Counted from the first letter of the stretch, positions 1 to 20,327 are shown. The stretch is DNA of 64,000 bases from Rhytidiadelphus loreus (GCA_947034895.1 OX344765.1:17489001-17553000), one strand, 5' to 3'. Program-made: numbers and translations. Notes: generated from the sequence alone by a model not told the origin.

Positions 1-775
1 TTCTAAAGTAGAGAATCCATCATTGCATGTAAACTAAAACTCTTCATAACTTTTGACTCATTGATCAAAATGAAATGATTCAAAGCTTTTCACGTATATA
101 TAACTCTAGAAAACCAATTCCAAATTTTTGTTTATGAAACAAGTTTATTTTTTATCTATCCAAATTCCCCATTTACGGGGGGGGGGGGGGGGGAAGTAGC
201 ATATTAAACCATAACTTTTGACTCATATTTTCAAATGTCATGAAATTTAGTGCATATAGAAGATATTCTTCGTCCCCACCTTCTATTAAAATTTCAGCCT
301 AAAATATGCAAATCTCCAATCACACGTACTTGCCCAATATTTCTATGTTGCCACAAAAATGCATACTAGTTCTTTAGAGGTTAAGAAACAGTATAAACAG
401 ACAACCTAACTTAAGGTACGGATATCAGTATAGGGATGCATAGTCCAGGCATAGTCCATGAGATCTCACTGTGACAAACAAAACAAACAGCCAGCCTAAC
501 TTAAGGTATGCATATCAGTATAGGGCTACGGAGAGAGTGATGCTCGGAAGCTTTGAAAGGCCCCAGGTGGATATACTTGCAACAGATGATAGATAGTGGA
601 ACCCATTAGAATGGAACTCGTGTATCTGCTTTTATCAGGTAATTTTGCAGGAACAGTGTGGGTTGTAGAACTGAATTCCTGCATTCTTTGCCTACTCGAT
701 CAATCTCGTCTTAGAATCTGCTATTAACTCCGAATGATATCATGTACTGTACGGTAGATTTAATTTGCGTCTCTT
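1..775. other. AT-rich intergenic stretch with a short duplicated segment
   Basis: No gene is visible. A run of 17 G occurs at about 177-193. A segment of about 50 bp is present twice, at about 391-440 and 482-531 (shared words CCTAACTTAAGGTA and ATATCAGTATAGGG). Part of it recurs in inverted orientation at about 28,776-28,800, so it belongs to a dispersed repeat. Confidence 0.5.
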
Positions 776-1130
776 CCACAAATGTCAGAGTCTGCTTTCG
801 TTGAGAAATCACGCAATAGAGCTCACTGGAACGACTTACTTTGGGTTCTACAAGAGCCAACGCTCTTTAGATACAAAAATTCTGACTCAACCACAAATGT
901 AAGAGTCTGCTTTCATTGAGAAATCACGCAACAGAGCTCACTGGAACGACTCACTTTGGGTTCTACAAGAGTCAACGCTCTTCAGATACAAAAATTCTGA
1001 CTCACCCACAAATGTAAGAGTCTGCTTTCATTGATAAATCACGCAATAGAGCTCACTGGAACGACTCACTTTGGGTTCTACAAGAGCCAACGCTCTTTAA
1101 ATACAAAAATTCTGACTCACCCACAAATGT
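776..1130 (+). repeat. 115-bp tandem repeat, three copies
   Basis: The word CCACAAATGT starts at 776, 891, 1006 and 1121, giving an exact period of 115 bp with three full units and the first ten bases of a fourth. Units differ by only a few substitutions, so the array is young. Short open frames that cross it are by-products of the repeat and are not called as genes. Confidence 0.9.
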
Positions 1131-1473
1131 GTGACGATTTCTTATGCAATCATTCAAATTCAAACTGGGAGGTTGTCGACCACAATTGGAGGGACAACGT
1201 CATTACCATTTACACTTGTAACCACATGTACATTTAGCTAAGCCGTATTTACACCACTCACACCACTTGCACATAAGGCCAACCAAGTGCATGAGTTGCC
1301 TTTGCTAATAGTGATCAGTCAATGGGAGATGGGATCAGGTCTCGAGCAATTTTAGTATCCTCTACCTTAATTACATTCAAAGAGTTCGAATCCACTAACT
1401 GAATGAGTGAAGAGTGATGGAAATTAATGTAAAAAAATTCAGAGCATTCATGCTGGAGTGTTTTCTAACCGTG

Positions 1474-1898
1474 TCAAGTATCAACTGGCAAAATGTAGGA
1501 GGGTAAACTAGTCCCACGGCGTCTGGCTGATGGGTGATTCTCGGTGATGAGTCCCTTCAACCGGCACTGCGCCAAGCGACTCCAATCCATGGCCTTCTCC
1601 AACGTTTCCATGACGGTCTCGGGGATGTGGGACTGCACCGCAATCCTGGCCAGCGGGTTGCCATAGCCAGGCTCTTCTGCTGCTGCTGTTGCTGCTGCTG
1701 CTGGGGTTTTGTCGGGAAACAGGCTCAAGAGCATGTTCCACACATCTTCCTGGTGCAGGATCGCCGTGCTGATCATCGCCTCCACCTTCTCAATGCACTC
1801 GGTGTTGCAATCGGAGCTCGGTCTGTGGAAGCCTGTGTGTCCCTGCCGATCCATTTCTCGCCGAGTATGACAGTGAGAACCTCTTCCTTTAAGGTCTG
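1474..1898 (-). pseudogene. Coding-looking GC-rich remnant, family unknown
   Basis: This island is clearly richer in GC than its AT-rich surroundings. It has a 126-codon open frame whose ATG is at 1854, and the same frame stays open upstream to about 1898, next to a possible splice acceptor (GCGCAG at about 1899-1904). The product would be soluble, with an alanine run encoded by GCA/GCAG-type repeats at about 1681-1702. A second minus-strand frame is also open over the 5' part, and a plus-strand frame of 135 codons overlaps, so the true frame is uncertain. I do not recognise the family. It could be an exon of a gene, a gene fragment captured by a transposon, or a decayed gene. Confidence 0.3.
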
Positions 1899-2165
1899 CG
1901 CTCGTAACCTAATACTCTTATACTTTCTAGAACCTATGTAGAGGATTCTGGCGACCGTTTACTTGTTCTCCCATGCAGTCGTCTGCTAAGGATCCAGAAA
2001 CAAATAGGTCTCTTGCATTGATAATTACACTCATATCGACCTTACAACAAGACTGACATTATTCTTCGTCAAACGTGGAGTCGTGAAGATGCAGGCTAGG
2101 GAGTTGCAGTAGAATTTCTACAGAGTGATGAACGTGGAGTTGCGGAGACTCAGGCGAGGGAATTA

Positions 2166-2551
2166 CAGTATAACTTCTATAAAGTGAAATGCTGTGAGAC
2201 AGCAACCTCTCTACAGTGATACGGGAGACCTTCTAGAAAGTGAACTTTTTGTAAGCCAATAACCTCTCGAAAGTGATACTATTCTTGAGATCGGTCCCTG
2301 ACCGGACTCATTGAAGATGTATAAAATAACTTGTAAAAAACAAAAAAAAGTCACTTTTCATTGGATTTGGAATCTAGACGTTGCTTTGGTGAAATGTGAC
2401 TTCAGTTTACATGTGCCACGAAATTGAAACTTGCTAAAAAAAATATTTGAACATCATTCATGTCATGTCGTAACCCCTCTAAAAGCAATAACCTCTGCAA
2501 TGTAACATTCTCCTTTGATCCTAGAGCTATTATCTTATGGAAGTTCTATTG
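2166..2551. mobile_element. Possible pogo-like MITE flanked by TA
   Basis: The left end (TA then CAGTATAACTTCTATAAAG) and the reverse complement of the right end (TA then CAATAGAACTTCCATAAG) are similar inverted termini next to TA dinucleotides. The form resembles pogo/Tigger-type ends in the Tc1/mariner superfamily. Related words such as AACCTCTCTA recur several times between 2,200 and 2,900, so this is an old, rearranged cluster and the exact boundaries are uncertain. Confidence 0.35.
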
Positions 2552-2935
2552 TATTATTCCTTCAATACTGGCCTAGACACATTGAAGATGTACAAAATAG
2601 ATTTATTTTTTTTAAAAGCAACTTCCATTGAATTTGCAATTCACATGTTCTTCTTGTGAAAAGTGACTTCCAATCACATTAAATGAAATATGATACAGTA
2701 CAATACATGTGCCATGAAATTGGAGCCCACGATAAATATCTTCAAATGTCATTGTTCTTCTTGTGAACATGACTTCTAGCCACATCAAATGAAACTTGAT
2801 GTAGTACAATACATGCACCATGAAATTGTAGCCCACTGAAAAAATCTTCAAATGTCACTAAAGTTGCAAAGCCTCTCTAAAGCAATAACCTCTAAAATGC
2901 CAGTAATGCTATCCTCAGGTCCCAAGGCTAGCTAT
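2290..2935 (+). repeat. Diverged direct duplication with an internal 106-bp tandem repeat
   Basis: The segment at about 2,305-2,550 (from CATTGAAGATGTA to the AATAACCTCT words) is repeated, diverged, at about 2,580-2,935. Inside the second copy a unit of about 106 bp beginning near TTGTTCTTCTTGTGAA is present twice (about 2,645-2,750 and 2,751-2,857). No coding signal is seen. Confidence 0.6.
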
Positions 2936-2937
2936 TA

Positions 2938-3489
2938 TTCCCTCCATCCCAAAATAAATTCAGAGTTTCTAAATATACTTGTCTCAAATTAAATTAGAAA
3001 CTAGCTCTCTACAACTTGATCAACAACAAAAGCTAGGTCAAACACCCTAAAGCAAAAGAATTTGTAGAGACTATATAGCAATTTGATCCTCGCAAAGGGA
3101 ATTGAAACACAACCTCTAACCAACCAAAGGTGATGAATTCAACCCACAACTATATAGCAATTGTGGCTACTAACAAATCTCTTGTTGAGAATTTCTTGGA
3201 GTTGAATCATAGGACATCATTGAACTTCACTGGAGGAACATTGCTCGCACAATGATCCAAATTAGTAGCATTGGAGCGGTTCTAAAAAGGGGGAAAATTT
3301 GTCAATTTCATTGCCTATTTTCAACGTGTGCAGCTTCGTTGTTGGCTTCCGTTCTCTCATGCGTAATGGGATTGACTAGAAACTACATTAACTACATTAA
3401 CTACGTTATCCCCTGCAAATAGGAGCAACTCTTGCGTTAATCCAACCATTTCTAAGAAAACAACGGATTTATTTAAGGACGGGAGGGAG
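2938..3489. mobile_element. Stowaway-like Tc1/mariner element
   Basis: The left end reads TA then TTCCCTCCATCCCAAAATAA. The reverse complement of the right end reads TA then CTCCCTCCCGTCCTTAAATAA. This is the CTCCCTCC-type inverted terminus of plant Tc1/mariner and Stowaway elements, with the expected TA target duplication. The length is 552 bp. I see no intact transposase inside, so it is non-autonomous or a decayed element. Confidence 0.75.
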
Positions 3490-5919
3490 TACCTCATGGA
3501 AGGTTCTACTATTGATAATCAACACCCTTTGATTCATGCCACTTCTTAAGCACGAGTACACTTCTTTTTCAAATATGTCGGTTAGAGAATTAAAAAAAAA
3601 GCACTCTCTTGATTTCATGTCAATTTTACAACAAAGACGAAGTCTTCTTAGAGTGCTTTTTTTCAACCATGGAGTCGTGGGGCTTGGTTTAATAATTAGC
3701 AACCACCACTCAAGGCTCTTCATGTCAACCTCCGTGAACAAAACGAGACTATCTTATTAGATATTCTCCTTCCAATGGGGGAGTTTCACTTGGAGGCAAA
3801 CTGAAAAGGCTGGCGGTTTTAGAAGAAACTACAGGCACTCTTTTTATTCTTTTTTTCCTTTTCTTTTTTAATCTTTTTTTTTTCTGTTTTTTATTTGGGC
3901 AATTTCAACTGCTGCCACTTTTGTCAAAATTATTTTTCAATGGCGTGGTGACGAGGAGATTTCTCATGAATACGTGTCTCACTTTCGTTGCTTCAATGAT
4001 GGAAAACTGAATTGCAACGGTGAATTAGAAACACACAGTTGTGATCTGGTGAAGGAGAGAGAGGTATAACACTTATAATACTTGAGAAGGGGAAGGTAGC
4101 TGGCACAGACTGGTCAGTCAGTCTTTGGCCTGGTTTCTAGAATCCGGCACTTGGGATCTTTTTCTTTTTCTTTTTCTCTTTTTTCTTCTTCCTTCTTCTG
4201 AATGAGCCAGGTGGTCGGTCCTACGTACGGGAGAGGTCAGCGGAGCACTAGATTGGGATTGGATATCGGCTCTGACCGTGAGACCAACCTTTATGACTCA
4301 GTTCTGCCCAGGTCAGTCGTCAGCTTGCACCAATTCCTATCTTATTAATCTCTATTAAGGTGGAAGCACCCAAAACCAATTCAGCATACTTGGAGGCACC
4401 TTTTCCTAAAAATGATATTTTTCTAGTATTAGAAAGGAAAAATAATGAATATTGGAAAAATAAAAATAAAAAATTCAGATGTGGTATGTAATTTCTATGA
4501 TTTTTCAAAGTGCCAAATCCCTAAACCATTGAAACTATCACATAGGTGGACCCTAAACAGAAATCTGCAAAGTTAAGTACGTGTCCTTCAAATGTGTTAG
4601 CAAATCAAAGGTAAGCAAGTGAAGGAAACACGAACTATAGTTTAGGGACACATTAAGAGGTACTCTTAAGGTACATGAATAGGTGCAAGGACACTTGGGG
4701 GGGCCTCCACCGTAATAAGGTTTTAATCCCTAAATGGTTTTGGAAGTGCATTAAAAGAAAGGAGTCAAAATAAGGGCCTCTATTGAATGTGAAGAGAGAA
4801 CAATAAATGACAACTTGTTTAGGGTTTTCGACCGTAAGATCTTGAACTTGTCTTTCATATTTAGCTAAGGAAGACCAACCCAATTTTGATTACTACCCAA
4901 TTCCATCACCTTACTTTTGGCCCCAATTCCACGTAGAAAAACATCCAAGTTTGTTCATTTTTCTAATATACTGATTTTGGACAAAATCAATGCATTAATG
5001 CTTCAAAGGGACAATGTTTCAATCCTTTACTGACAATTATAGGTTGTCTATGAAACATTTATGACTTCACTCTATAGGCGAATTTATAATTTTAGGGCAG
5101 AACATTTTAGAAATTCATAGAAATTATAATTTTGATAAAAAAATATTTATAATTCTACGTGGGTTTGATAAATTTTAATAATAGCCTACACCTTTGAAAA
5201 AATGTGCCCCTCTTAGAGTTGACCCCAAGATATTCAGATTGCACATTAGGGGGTAATAGAATTATCTACCTTACCTACCAATTTTCAAAACTAAATTCTT
5301 TGAAATAAGTTCGGTCCAAAGTTGGGGGATTTTTTTATTTCCTCACTGCAAAAATTCCAGGCAGCCGCACTTTGACTGCTCATAATACTCAGTAGCTTGA
5401 AGCAGTACTGCCTGCCCTCCAACCACGTGCTTCAAAAATCGAAGCTCTCAAAAAGTTGAATAGAAGTTATCATAGTTGCGGGTCCAGTGAACGGGGAGTT
5501 TATGGGGTGATTCAGCTTTTTGTCGTTCTTTTCACATGTCATTTGGTTTTTTTCCATGGTCATTCGGTTGTTGCCTACGTGAAGTCATTTAGTTTGGTAG
5601 AAAACCCAATTTTTTTTGGCATTTCGGTCATTTTCCTTAAGTTTGTAAAAGCAATCAGTTAAAAAAAAAATACAATACAACTTAGATCAAATACTAAGTT
5701 GAAGGCAATTCATTTACATACTACCATACGTGGATAGCAAGTTTGGCTTAAATTAATATAAAAAAGTATCGAGTTTTTTTGTTTATTCTAGGACCAAATA
5801 GGTAAATCTACAAATAAATGTAAAAATGGTTTGTCAAAAACCCAAAAAATCAAATAATAATCCATTGAGTCAAATACAAATCTATCATTTGATCATCTAC
5901 CATCAAGAAATTTTTTGAT
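3490..5919. other. Gene-free AT-rich stretch
   Basis: No supported gene. Pyrimidine tracts lie at about 3,838-3,897 and 4,158-4,200. The short open frames here have no recognisable domain and sit in low-complexity sequence. Confidence 0.5.
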
Positions 5920-6570
5920 GGCAAAATTAAGGAATTACTTCATTGACATTTAGTGAGAATGAAGAGTAGAGAGGTTATTTTTATAAATGAAATCCATTCT
6001 CCGTCATAAATCCTCAAAGGATATGACAATTTGAAAATGAGAATTTGACCACTCATTGTCAAAAAGCAGGAATTGTGTTTAAAGCATAACTTTAAACCTC
6101 ATTTGGGGATAGCAGAATAACTTTTTCCAAAAACCTTTGAATTGAGAAAAATTGTAAAATCAAGCCAAGTTTCATTTCCGAAAAATTGTTTTTGATTTTG
6201 AGCCTCCAAGAAAGAGTTATGGACAAAAATCACAGAATGTTTGAAAATGTCAAAGAAATGTTCTTCCAATCCCTCTCTGAACTATGTCCATAATTTTTGA
6301 TTGGAAGCTTGAAATTTCAAACGGATTTTTGGAAATGAAATTTATCTTGATTTTTTACATTAATTAAATTCAAATCTTTTTGAAAAAAAAGATTCTATTA
6401 TGCCTAAATGAGGTCTGAAAGTCTACTTTGAACACAATTCTTGCTTTTGACTTAACTATGAGTGCTTGAGCTCCTACTAATTCTAATTTACATATCCCAC
6501 ATGTCTTGTTTTACCTCTTACCAACTCACTTGTATAAAGAACTTATCTTCCCATCTTTCTAACACTTGCA
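5920..6570. mobile_element. Nested repeat: dispersed element interrupted by a 430-bp foldback element
   Basis: The interior, about 6,037-6,470, is an imperfect inverted repeat with arms of about 190 bp centred near 6,250. For example TCAAAAAGCAGGAATTGTGTT on the left pairs with TCAAAAGCAAGAATTGTGTT read on the other strand at the right. The outer parts (5,920-6,036 and 6,470-6,570) are joined directly in an inverted copy at about 31,090-31,330 that lacks the foldback, so the foldback is an insertion. Confidence 0.6.
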
Positions 6571-7378
6571 ATTATTAGCTTTTGAAGCTGTGTGAGATAG
6601 TTGTTGAACATTCTTGAATTCTTTGAATTTAATGCTAGCTATCCCCCTTGGGCTACTTAGCTAAAAACCGGTAGGAGCTTTTGTAGGGAAGTTAATATCT
6701 GCTTGTTCTTGATGGAGGAAGGTTGAAAACCGTCATTTCTCTTTCCTAAAAGGTTCATTTCCTATACTCCAAGTTTTTTGTTAGGTTATACGACCTGAAA
6801 CATTGAAATTAAGGGCCAGCTTATATGCTCACCTGGAGGGCAAACTTTCCTCTAATTCAAGCAAGAAGACAAAAGTGGCTCCACCAATGGTCTTGCTGAG
6901 GTGGTCAAGTGGGAAAGGAGGAGGTGAAGTTTCACTGATACCAGTGGACAACCTCATTGGTGGAGACTTGGTGGAGACAAAGGAATCTAATACGTGGAAA
7001 CTTTTTATTGTCTCCGTCCCCACCCACTAGATCCAGATGAAAGTGCAATGTCTATTTTTCACTGTAACACCCGTTGTGAAAGTTCCCCAATGACCGATAC
7101 ATGTAAGGAGGCCCTAAGACGGTAATTTACTGATATCATTTGGCTGATTTTACACTAGCTCCCAAATCTCCCCGTTCATTGTGCGGGTCAGTTGCAACTG
7201 TACAGAACACTACGAATCACTAGAAAAAACAAATTTTGGTACTTCTGAATACAACTTTAAAGTACTGCCTTTAGTGCACTGATTCCAATGAAATCAACAG
7301 CTAAAAGTTCACTCACTGTGCTCCTCAAGGAATTCATTCTATTGTATCCAAAATGGACGGAAGACAAGTTATATATAT
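6571..7378. other. Gene-free stretch
   Basis: No supported gene. Two overlapping opposite-strand frames at 6,803-7,030 (75 and 64 codons) have slightly higher GC but show no domain and no supporting splice context. Confidence 0.4.
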
Positions 7379-7593
7379 AGGATCAGGGTGGATTGACCCC
7401 CTCGCTTGGCCTTTACAGGGGTGCATGTAAAAAAAAGCCCACTATTTTGGGACGTTCTAGGGTATACTCTTGACCTCTCTTGACTAATTTGCAAAAATGA
7501 ATTAAAAATTTGCAAAAAACTTCATGTGCGGAAAATAAATAATTCCAGGATTTGCCCGTAGGGCCGAGCGAGGGGGTCAGTTCACCTTGGCCT
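7379..7593. mobile_element. Short MITE with inverted repeats of about 35-50 bp
   Basis: The left end (AGGATCAGGGTGGATTGACC then CCCTCGCTTGGCC) matches the reverse complement of the right end (AGGCCAAGGTGAACTGACCC then CCTCGCTCGGCC) over about 35-50 bp. It is flanked on both sides by ATATATA, a plausible target duplication although the sequence is simple. The length is 215 bp with no coding capacity. I could not assign a superfamily. Confidence 0.6.
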
Positions 7594-7619
7594 ATATATA
7601 GGGTGGTAGGAGGTATCAA

Positions 7620-8075
7620 GTAAAATCAAGTAAAATTTCATATCCAAAAACCCGTTCGAGATTTAGATCTTCCAATCAAAAGTTATGAACAAATTTTAGA
7701 GAGGGGTTGGAAGGGACATTTTCTTTGACATTTTCAAACACTCTTCTTTGAATTTTGTTCATAACTTTTGATTGGAGGCTCAAATTTAGAAAATTATTTT
7801 TGTAAATGAAATTTAGCTTGATTTACCAACTTTTATTAGTTCAAATGCTTTTGGAAAGAGTTATTCTATTATGCCTAATTGAGGTTTGCAATTCTACTTC
7901 CAACATAATTCCTATGTTTTGACAAAGAGTGGTCAAACTTTCATCTTCAAATTATCTTATACCCTTTGAGGTTTCATAATGGACAATGGGTTTCAATATA
8001 AAAATGACATCTCCACCTAAAGTTCCCACCCATACCTTTAAAGTAATTCCTTCATTAGATCATTAGAGGATTTTT
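7620..8075. repeat. Partial second copy of the foldback/dispersed element
   Basis: Positions 7,640-7,920 are homologous to the foldback arms at 6,180-6,450 (shared words such as TCTATTATGCCTAA and CATAACTTTTGATTGGAGGC). They run straight into 7,930-8,075, which matches the outer flank seen inverted at 5,920-6,036 and directly at 31,190-31,330. The far outer arm is missing. Confidence 0.6.
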
Positions 8076-8221
8076 CAAGCCATTGAGAGACCGCAAGTTC
8101 CCCGACATTCCTAGATTGTAGGAATGTTGCAAAAGCAATAGTTCGACGTGGCATAGAGACTGCTATGCCAGGCTCCATTCATTCATTAAAATTTAAATAT
8201 TTTAAATAAATTTTAAAATTT

Positions 8222-8239
8222 TAAAATTTTAAAATTAAA

Positions 8240-8300
<61 letters not shown>
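8222..8300. repeat. Poly(A) then (AT)n microsatellite
   Basis: A run of about 20 A is followed by roughly 20 AT dinucleotides. It is preceded by TTTTAAAATTTTAAAA-type inverted words that could form a cruciform. Confidence 0.9.
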
Positions 8301-8303
<3 letters not shown>

Positions 8304-10225
8304 CTGAATGTCCAATCATGGTTCATAGCATTGGGAACCATGGCTGGACAGTCTCTTGGAGGCCTCATATTTCCTCTAATGGGTAAATTTTTTTTTGATG
8401 GTAGAGGGTTAAATGACATTAGGATTTGATTCAAATGATTCTTTGGACTATTTGCAAACCATCTCAACATTTGTTTTTGATTTGTCCTAAAATTACAAAA
8501 AATAATAGAGTGCACCATAAATGTACTACCACTATTCCAATAATGAAGCTTGCTTTAATTTCTCATACATGGATGAATTTTGTGGATGAGGACTCCAGAG
8601 AAGAAAAAGAAGCCTCTTTGAAATCTATCGAATGTTATGTTGAATTCCACCTCCTTTCAATACTTGGCAAGTTTCACGTACCATGAAAAAAATTCAGTGG
8701 TCAATACTAGGTTAGGTGAGGGTTAATTTTTTTGGTTATCAACCTCCTAGTGGCACCTCCAAATCAAGCTACAGTCTAAAATTCTTAAAAAAACAAAAAA
8801 ATCCCTAGGAGGGAGGGTCAAGAGCCACCTTATCTAAACATCAGTGTGAGCATTGTGACTTTTTTTGTGTACAACAACATATAGCAAAAGTTTTGAAATG
8901 GCATGACAACATCAAATTTAGATGGTATCATGCAATTGGCCTTCGAAGGACCAAACAATGACTTTGACAACATTCTAGAAGATTCCATTGTTTTATAGAA
9001 GTATTCTTTTAAGTTTCACTACTTACATACCAATTGAAGAAAGTGATTCCTAAATTCTTTTGATTTTATGCAAACTTTTCGTAACTATCTTCAACTCCAT
9101 CTTGCATCATGGGTTGAGAGGATCCTTGGCCTTCAAATGGTGAAGGGCATTGCCAAGTTCAATTCCTACTATAGATGCAATATTAATTAGTACATTCATT
9201 TGGAATTTTTTTTTACATAACAAGAATTTAGTAATTCAACTAATGCTGATTTCAATTTGGAAGAAATTGGGCAATGAGAAATTGATATAGCAAGAAATAA
9301 ACCGAGACTTTTTGTAAATAAGAAGATGTAAACAATGATCATCAGGAAAAAAATTGTCCATTTTCATCAATGGAGGAAATCAAATAGAGGACCTCCAAAA
9401 ATTTCCCAAATATTGGTTGGGAGCTATACAAAATAGATGAAGTACATCAAAGTTTGTTGAAGAAGTAATTTTTGTCTACTCTTCATCAACATGACTTCTT
9501 TAGTCACTTGGTGTGTCATAATTTTTGTGCAAGGTCCTCTATCAATTCATGTAGAGATGGGAAGAAATGAAATGTGAAACACATAACCACCCTTGTCTTG
9601 AAGTATATAGCTTGCAACCCTACCAATAATCGGTGAATACATTACCCATAAGCAAATGACACGACACTTACTATTAGGAGTCACAGTTGTATCCCACAAT
9701 GATATTCATCAGAATGTAAACATTTAGTTCTCAAATGAATTACAAGAGGGTTTGCTAATGAACTCATGGATGTGCTAGCAGAGAAAATACTTAAATGCCT
9801 AATGAAATACTTTAACGCTTGAATGGCACAAATTGATGTCGTTAAATTATCGGTTCATCAATGGAATACTACACGACTCTGGCTGAAGCAAGTCATGAAC
9901 ACCATATGATTCATAAAGCCTATATGAGATATTCAGTGGTCCTCGTGCTCACCCAAAAGTGTCACTGGAGTCTCCTGTTGCTAAGGAAACTGACTTTTAA
10001 GCAACAAGACTTCTCATGGGAACTCACCGTACTTTGTGCCTGCAATCACAACCAGAAACACAAGTCAAGAGATGCATATGTAGCCACAAGACTCCAGAGC
10101 ATTAAGATGATTGCTTTGGGGAAATTTCTTGGCATAATTCCCCAAGAATAACTTAAATCTTTTCAACAAAAAAAGAGAAACAAAGGAACAAAAAAATTGG
10201 AAAGATGTAGGAAGAATGATTCAAT
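8301..10225. other. Intergenic region downstream of F2KP
   Basis: No gene is supported. The part nearest F2KP (about 9,850-10,225) is less AT-rich and probably contains the F2KP 3' UTR. A 96-codon plus-strand frame at 9,861-10,151 has no recognisable domain and is not called. Confidence 0.45.
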
Positions 10226-17715
<7,490 letters not shown>

Positions 17716-18780
17716 ACTTACTTATTTTCCTGGATTATAGAAACCTGCTAACTTTCCATAAGTCCTCCTGATCCCAGTAGTACCTGTCTCAACCACGTCG
17801 AATTTGTGCACTTGCAAGTTGCAACAGTCAATTTCCGCAGAGCATACTGCACTTATTGACCAACAAGAAATTTTTCCATGCCATTCAAGACTTAATAAAT
17901 CAGAAACAAGAACTAAACCAGATGGAAATCTCAGCTGCTCTGTCTGTGCAAATCATCATCTCCTCAGTCCTGTCAGTATATAAAGAAATTCAAGATGAGA
18001 GGATAGATCAGCTCGATAAGGTGCGTTGCTTGGTGACCATCACATGCTACACAAACGACTTCCTCGACCTCTGATTGATATGCAATACTAATGCATTAGC
18101 TAAACAACACATCAGTCAAAATTACGAAGTGCAATTTCAATACTGAGCAAAGTAGAGCCGCCAAAACACTCGTCAGTCCTCCATAATTTCGGTAAAAATA
18201 TACATGCCAGACGCATCCAACATATCACACGTGACTACCAAACTAGTACTGCATTTGCAAAATTAAACATCAAAAACACGATTCGACAATGAAAACTCAC
18301 AAGTACAAATAGCCACAAAATTATCAAAAAAGGAGATAACAGTGGCGCAACTAGAAATTAAACAACCAGAAATCTGGTTACTGTTCACTACACATCCAAA
18401 CATTCCTCAAAAAAACAAGATAACAATGCTGCAACGAGCGATTCGACATCCACGCACCCCGAGGAGCAACAAACAGCGATTTCCAGTAATTCCGTCCGCA
18501 ACTCTTCACCTAAACAAGCGGCGAATGTATCAAAATGCGCCTCTCGAGATGAACAAGCTCCACACATATGAGAAAGTCCAGAATGCCTGCTTCGCGGACG
18601 CGAGGGCGACAGCACTCTCCTAGCACGAGGAGAAGGGCTAAAAGAGAATGGCAGAAAGGATGGCAGAAAGAAGCAGGACCTTCTTTGGGACCCCAAAGGG
18701 GATCTGGATGAATCATTAGTACCATTTTCGGGATCTCCCTTGGGCCCTCATCGAGTGGCTTATCCTTGTTCACTTAACAA
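17716..18780 (-). promoter_or_regulatory. 5' leader and probable promoter region of F2KP
   Basis: This region lies directly upstream of the F2KP ATG. GC rises at about 18,400-18,750, where several overlapping open frames on both strands are low in complexity (Ser/Pro/Arg-rich on minus), as expected of a leader or CpG-rich promoter rather than a gene. No clear TATA box or leader intron could be fixed. Confidence 0.35.
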
Positions 18781-20327
18781 CTAGAACGATCCATTGCTAC
18801 TATGGCACCAATAAGGTTTCATCACCATGCAAGGGATCATTGAGAAGTTGTGGGAAAATCATTGGAGTTTAGTATGATCAAATGGATGAAAAGAATGTAG
18901 ATTAGAACATGATTCTTTGTATAACAAAAGAATATTGTAAGACTTTGCACTTAACAAAAAATAGATAATCTAAGAGAGCCTAATAGGAATGAAAATGTAG
19001 AATTGGAGATTTGAGTTTTGTAGCTTGAGAAGAATTCAAAACTACATGCATTAATTGAGAACCTTGCACAAAAATCATGAAGCATCAAGTGACCAAAATA
19101 GTCACACAATTGATGAATAAATAAATAATTCACCATACTTGAATGTAATTCATCTATTCTATATAGTTCTTACAATAACTGGAGCTCTTGAAAATGATCA
19201 ATATCCACACAATGAAAGTCAACTTGGTTTCATGGTTATGCTAATAAAGACATTCCAAATAATACCATATGCTTCAATTAGTTTCAACACATATATGTTG
19301 AAATGGTTTACTTTTAAATCTTAGACAATATGAAATGTCATTTTTTAATTTGCAAATTTTTAGAAAAAATAATAATTCTAGCATTTCAAGTAATCTTCTT
19401 TGTCTTCAAAGAATTAAAAGCATTTAAAATTGTGAGTGTGTAGATTTTTTGCAATTGTTAGTTTTACTCTCAACAAATTTGATTTTCTTTGATTTTACGA
19501 TACATTTATACAACTATAAAATATAGCTACGGTAACACAACTACAAATATATAAAATTATATACACTTTTAAATACATAATTTCTCAAACAATTATAAAT
19601 TGTGCAAAATAGACAAACTTAAGTCTCTCTAATGTCACTTAGAGATGTCTCTAATTGTACAAAAGAGAAATTTGAACTTAGAGTATACATTTTTTAGGAT
19701 TTTGTTAGGAATATAAAGTAAAAAGAAGCTTCTAGAAAAATTTCTTAGATTAAAAGTAGAGTTTCCTAAATAAAAGCATAACTTCTTAGGTAGTAATATA
19801 TAAGGATATCAACATTACAAGAGATTTTAGAGCAAGGGAGGTCCGTTTCAGGCTTATCCCCTGCCCTAGGAAGAATTAGAATATAAAATTATTAAAAAAT
19901 TAAACTCATAGTCTTGTTTTGACCTCAAACATCTTCTAATGGACTATAGAGATTTTTAGTCTTAACAACACATCTCTTGAAATGTAGTTTCTTGTTTACG
20001 TGTTCTTATTTCTCGTTTTTAATATATTTCTTGCTCTTTTCTTGTTTGTGGTGTCTATACTAGGTTTAATTGTTAATTACAATATGTCATATTAGAGAAG
20101 GTGAAATGAAAATGAGAGAGGTCTAAGTGAATATCTAGTTTGGACAAAGAAATACAACTATACGGATTTGTCCTACTAGTGAGGGGGAGAAATTAGACCA
20201 TCACCTCGAAAATTAGTGTCACCAATTTCTTTTCATTTTTTTGGAATTGATACAAAGTAGTGTGGCTTTGATAAATTAGAGCACATACACATTGCCCGCA
20301 ACATTCATCTGGGTATAAACCCGGGTA
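18781..20327. other. AT-rich intergenic region between F2KP and UFC1
   Basis: I see no gene, RNA or repeat of note. The region separates two divergently transcribed genes. Confidence 0.5.

Noticed and set aside
1383..1393. tRNA-like B-box word GTTCGAATCC
   Set aside because: No matching A box, acceptor stem or anticodon arm can be drawn around it.
9861..10151. 96-codon plus-strand frame
   Set aside because: No domain, and it lies in the probable F2KP 3' UTR on the opposite strand.
18342..18773. Three overlapping frames of 87-102 codons upstream of F2KP
   Set aside because: Overlapping on both strands, low-complexity, no domain; more likely leader or promoter sequence.
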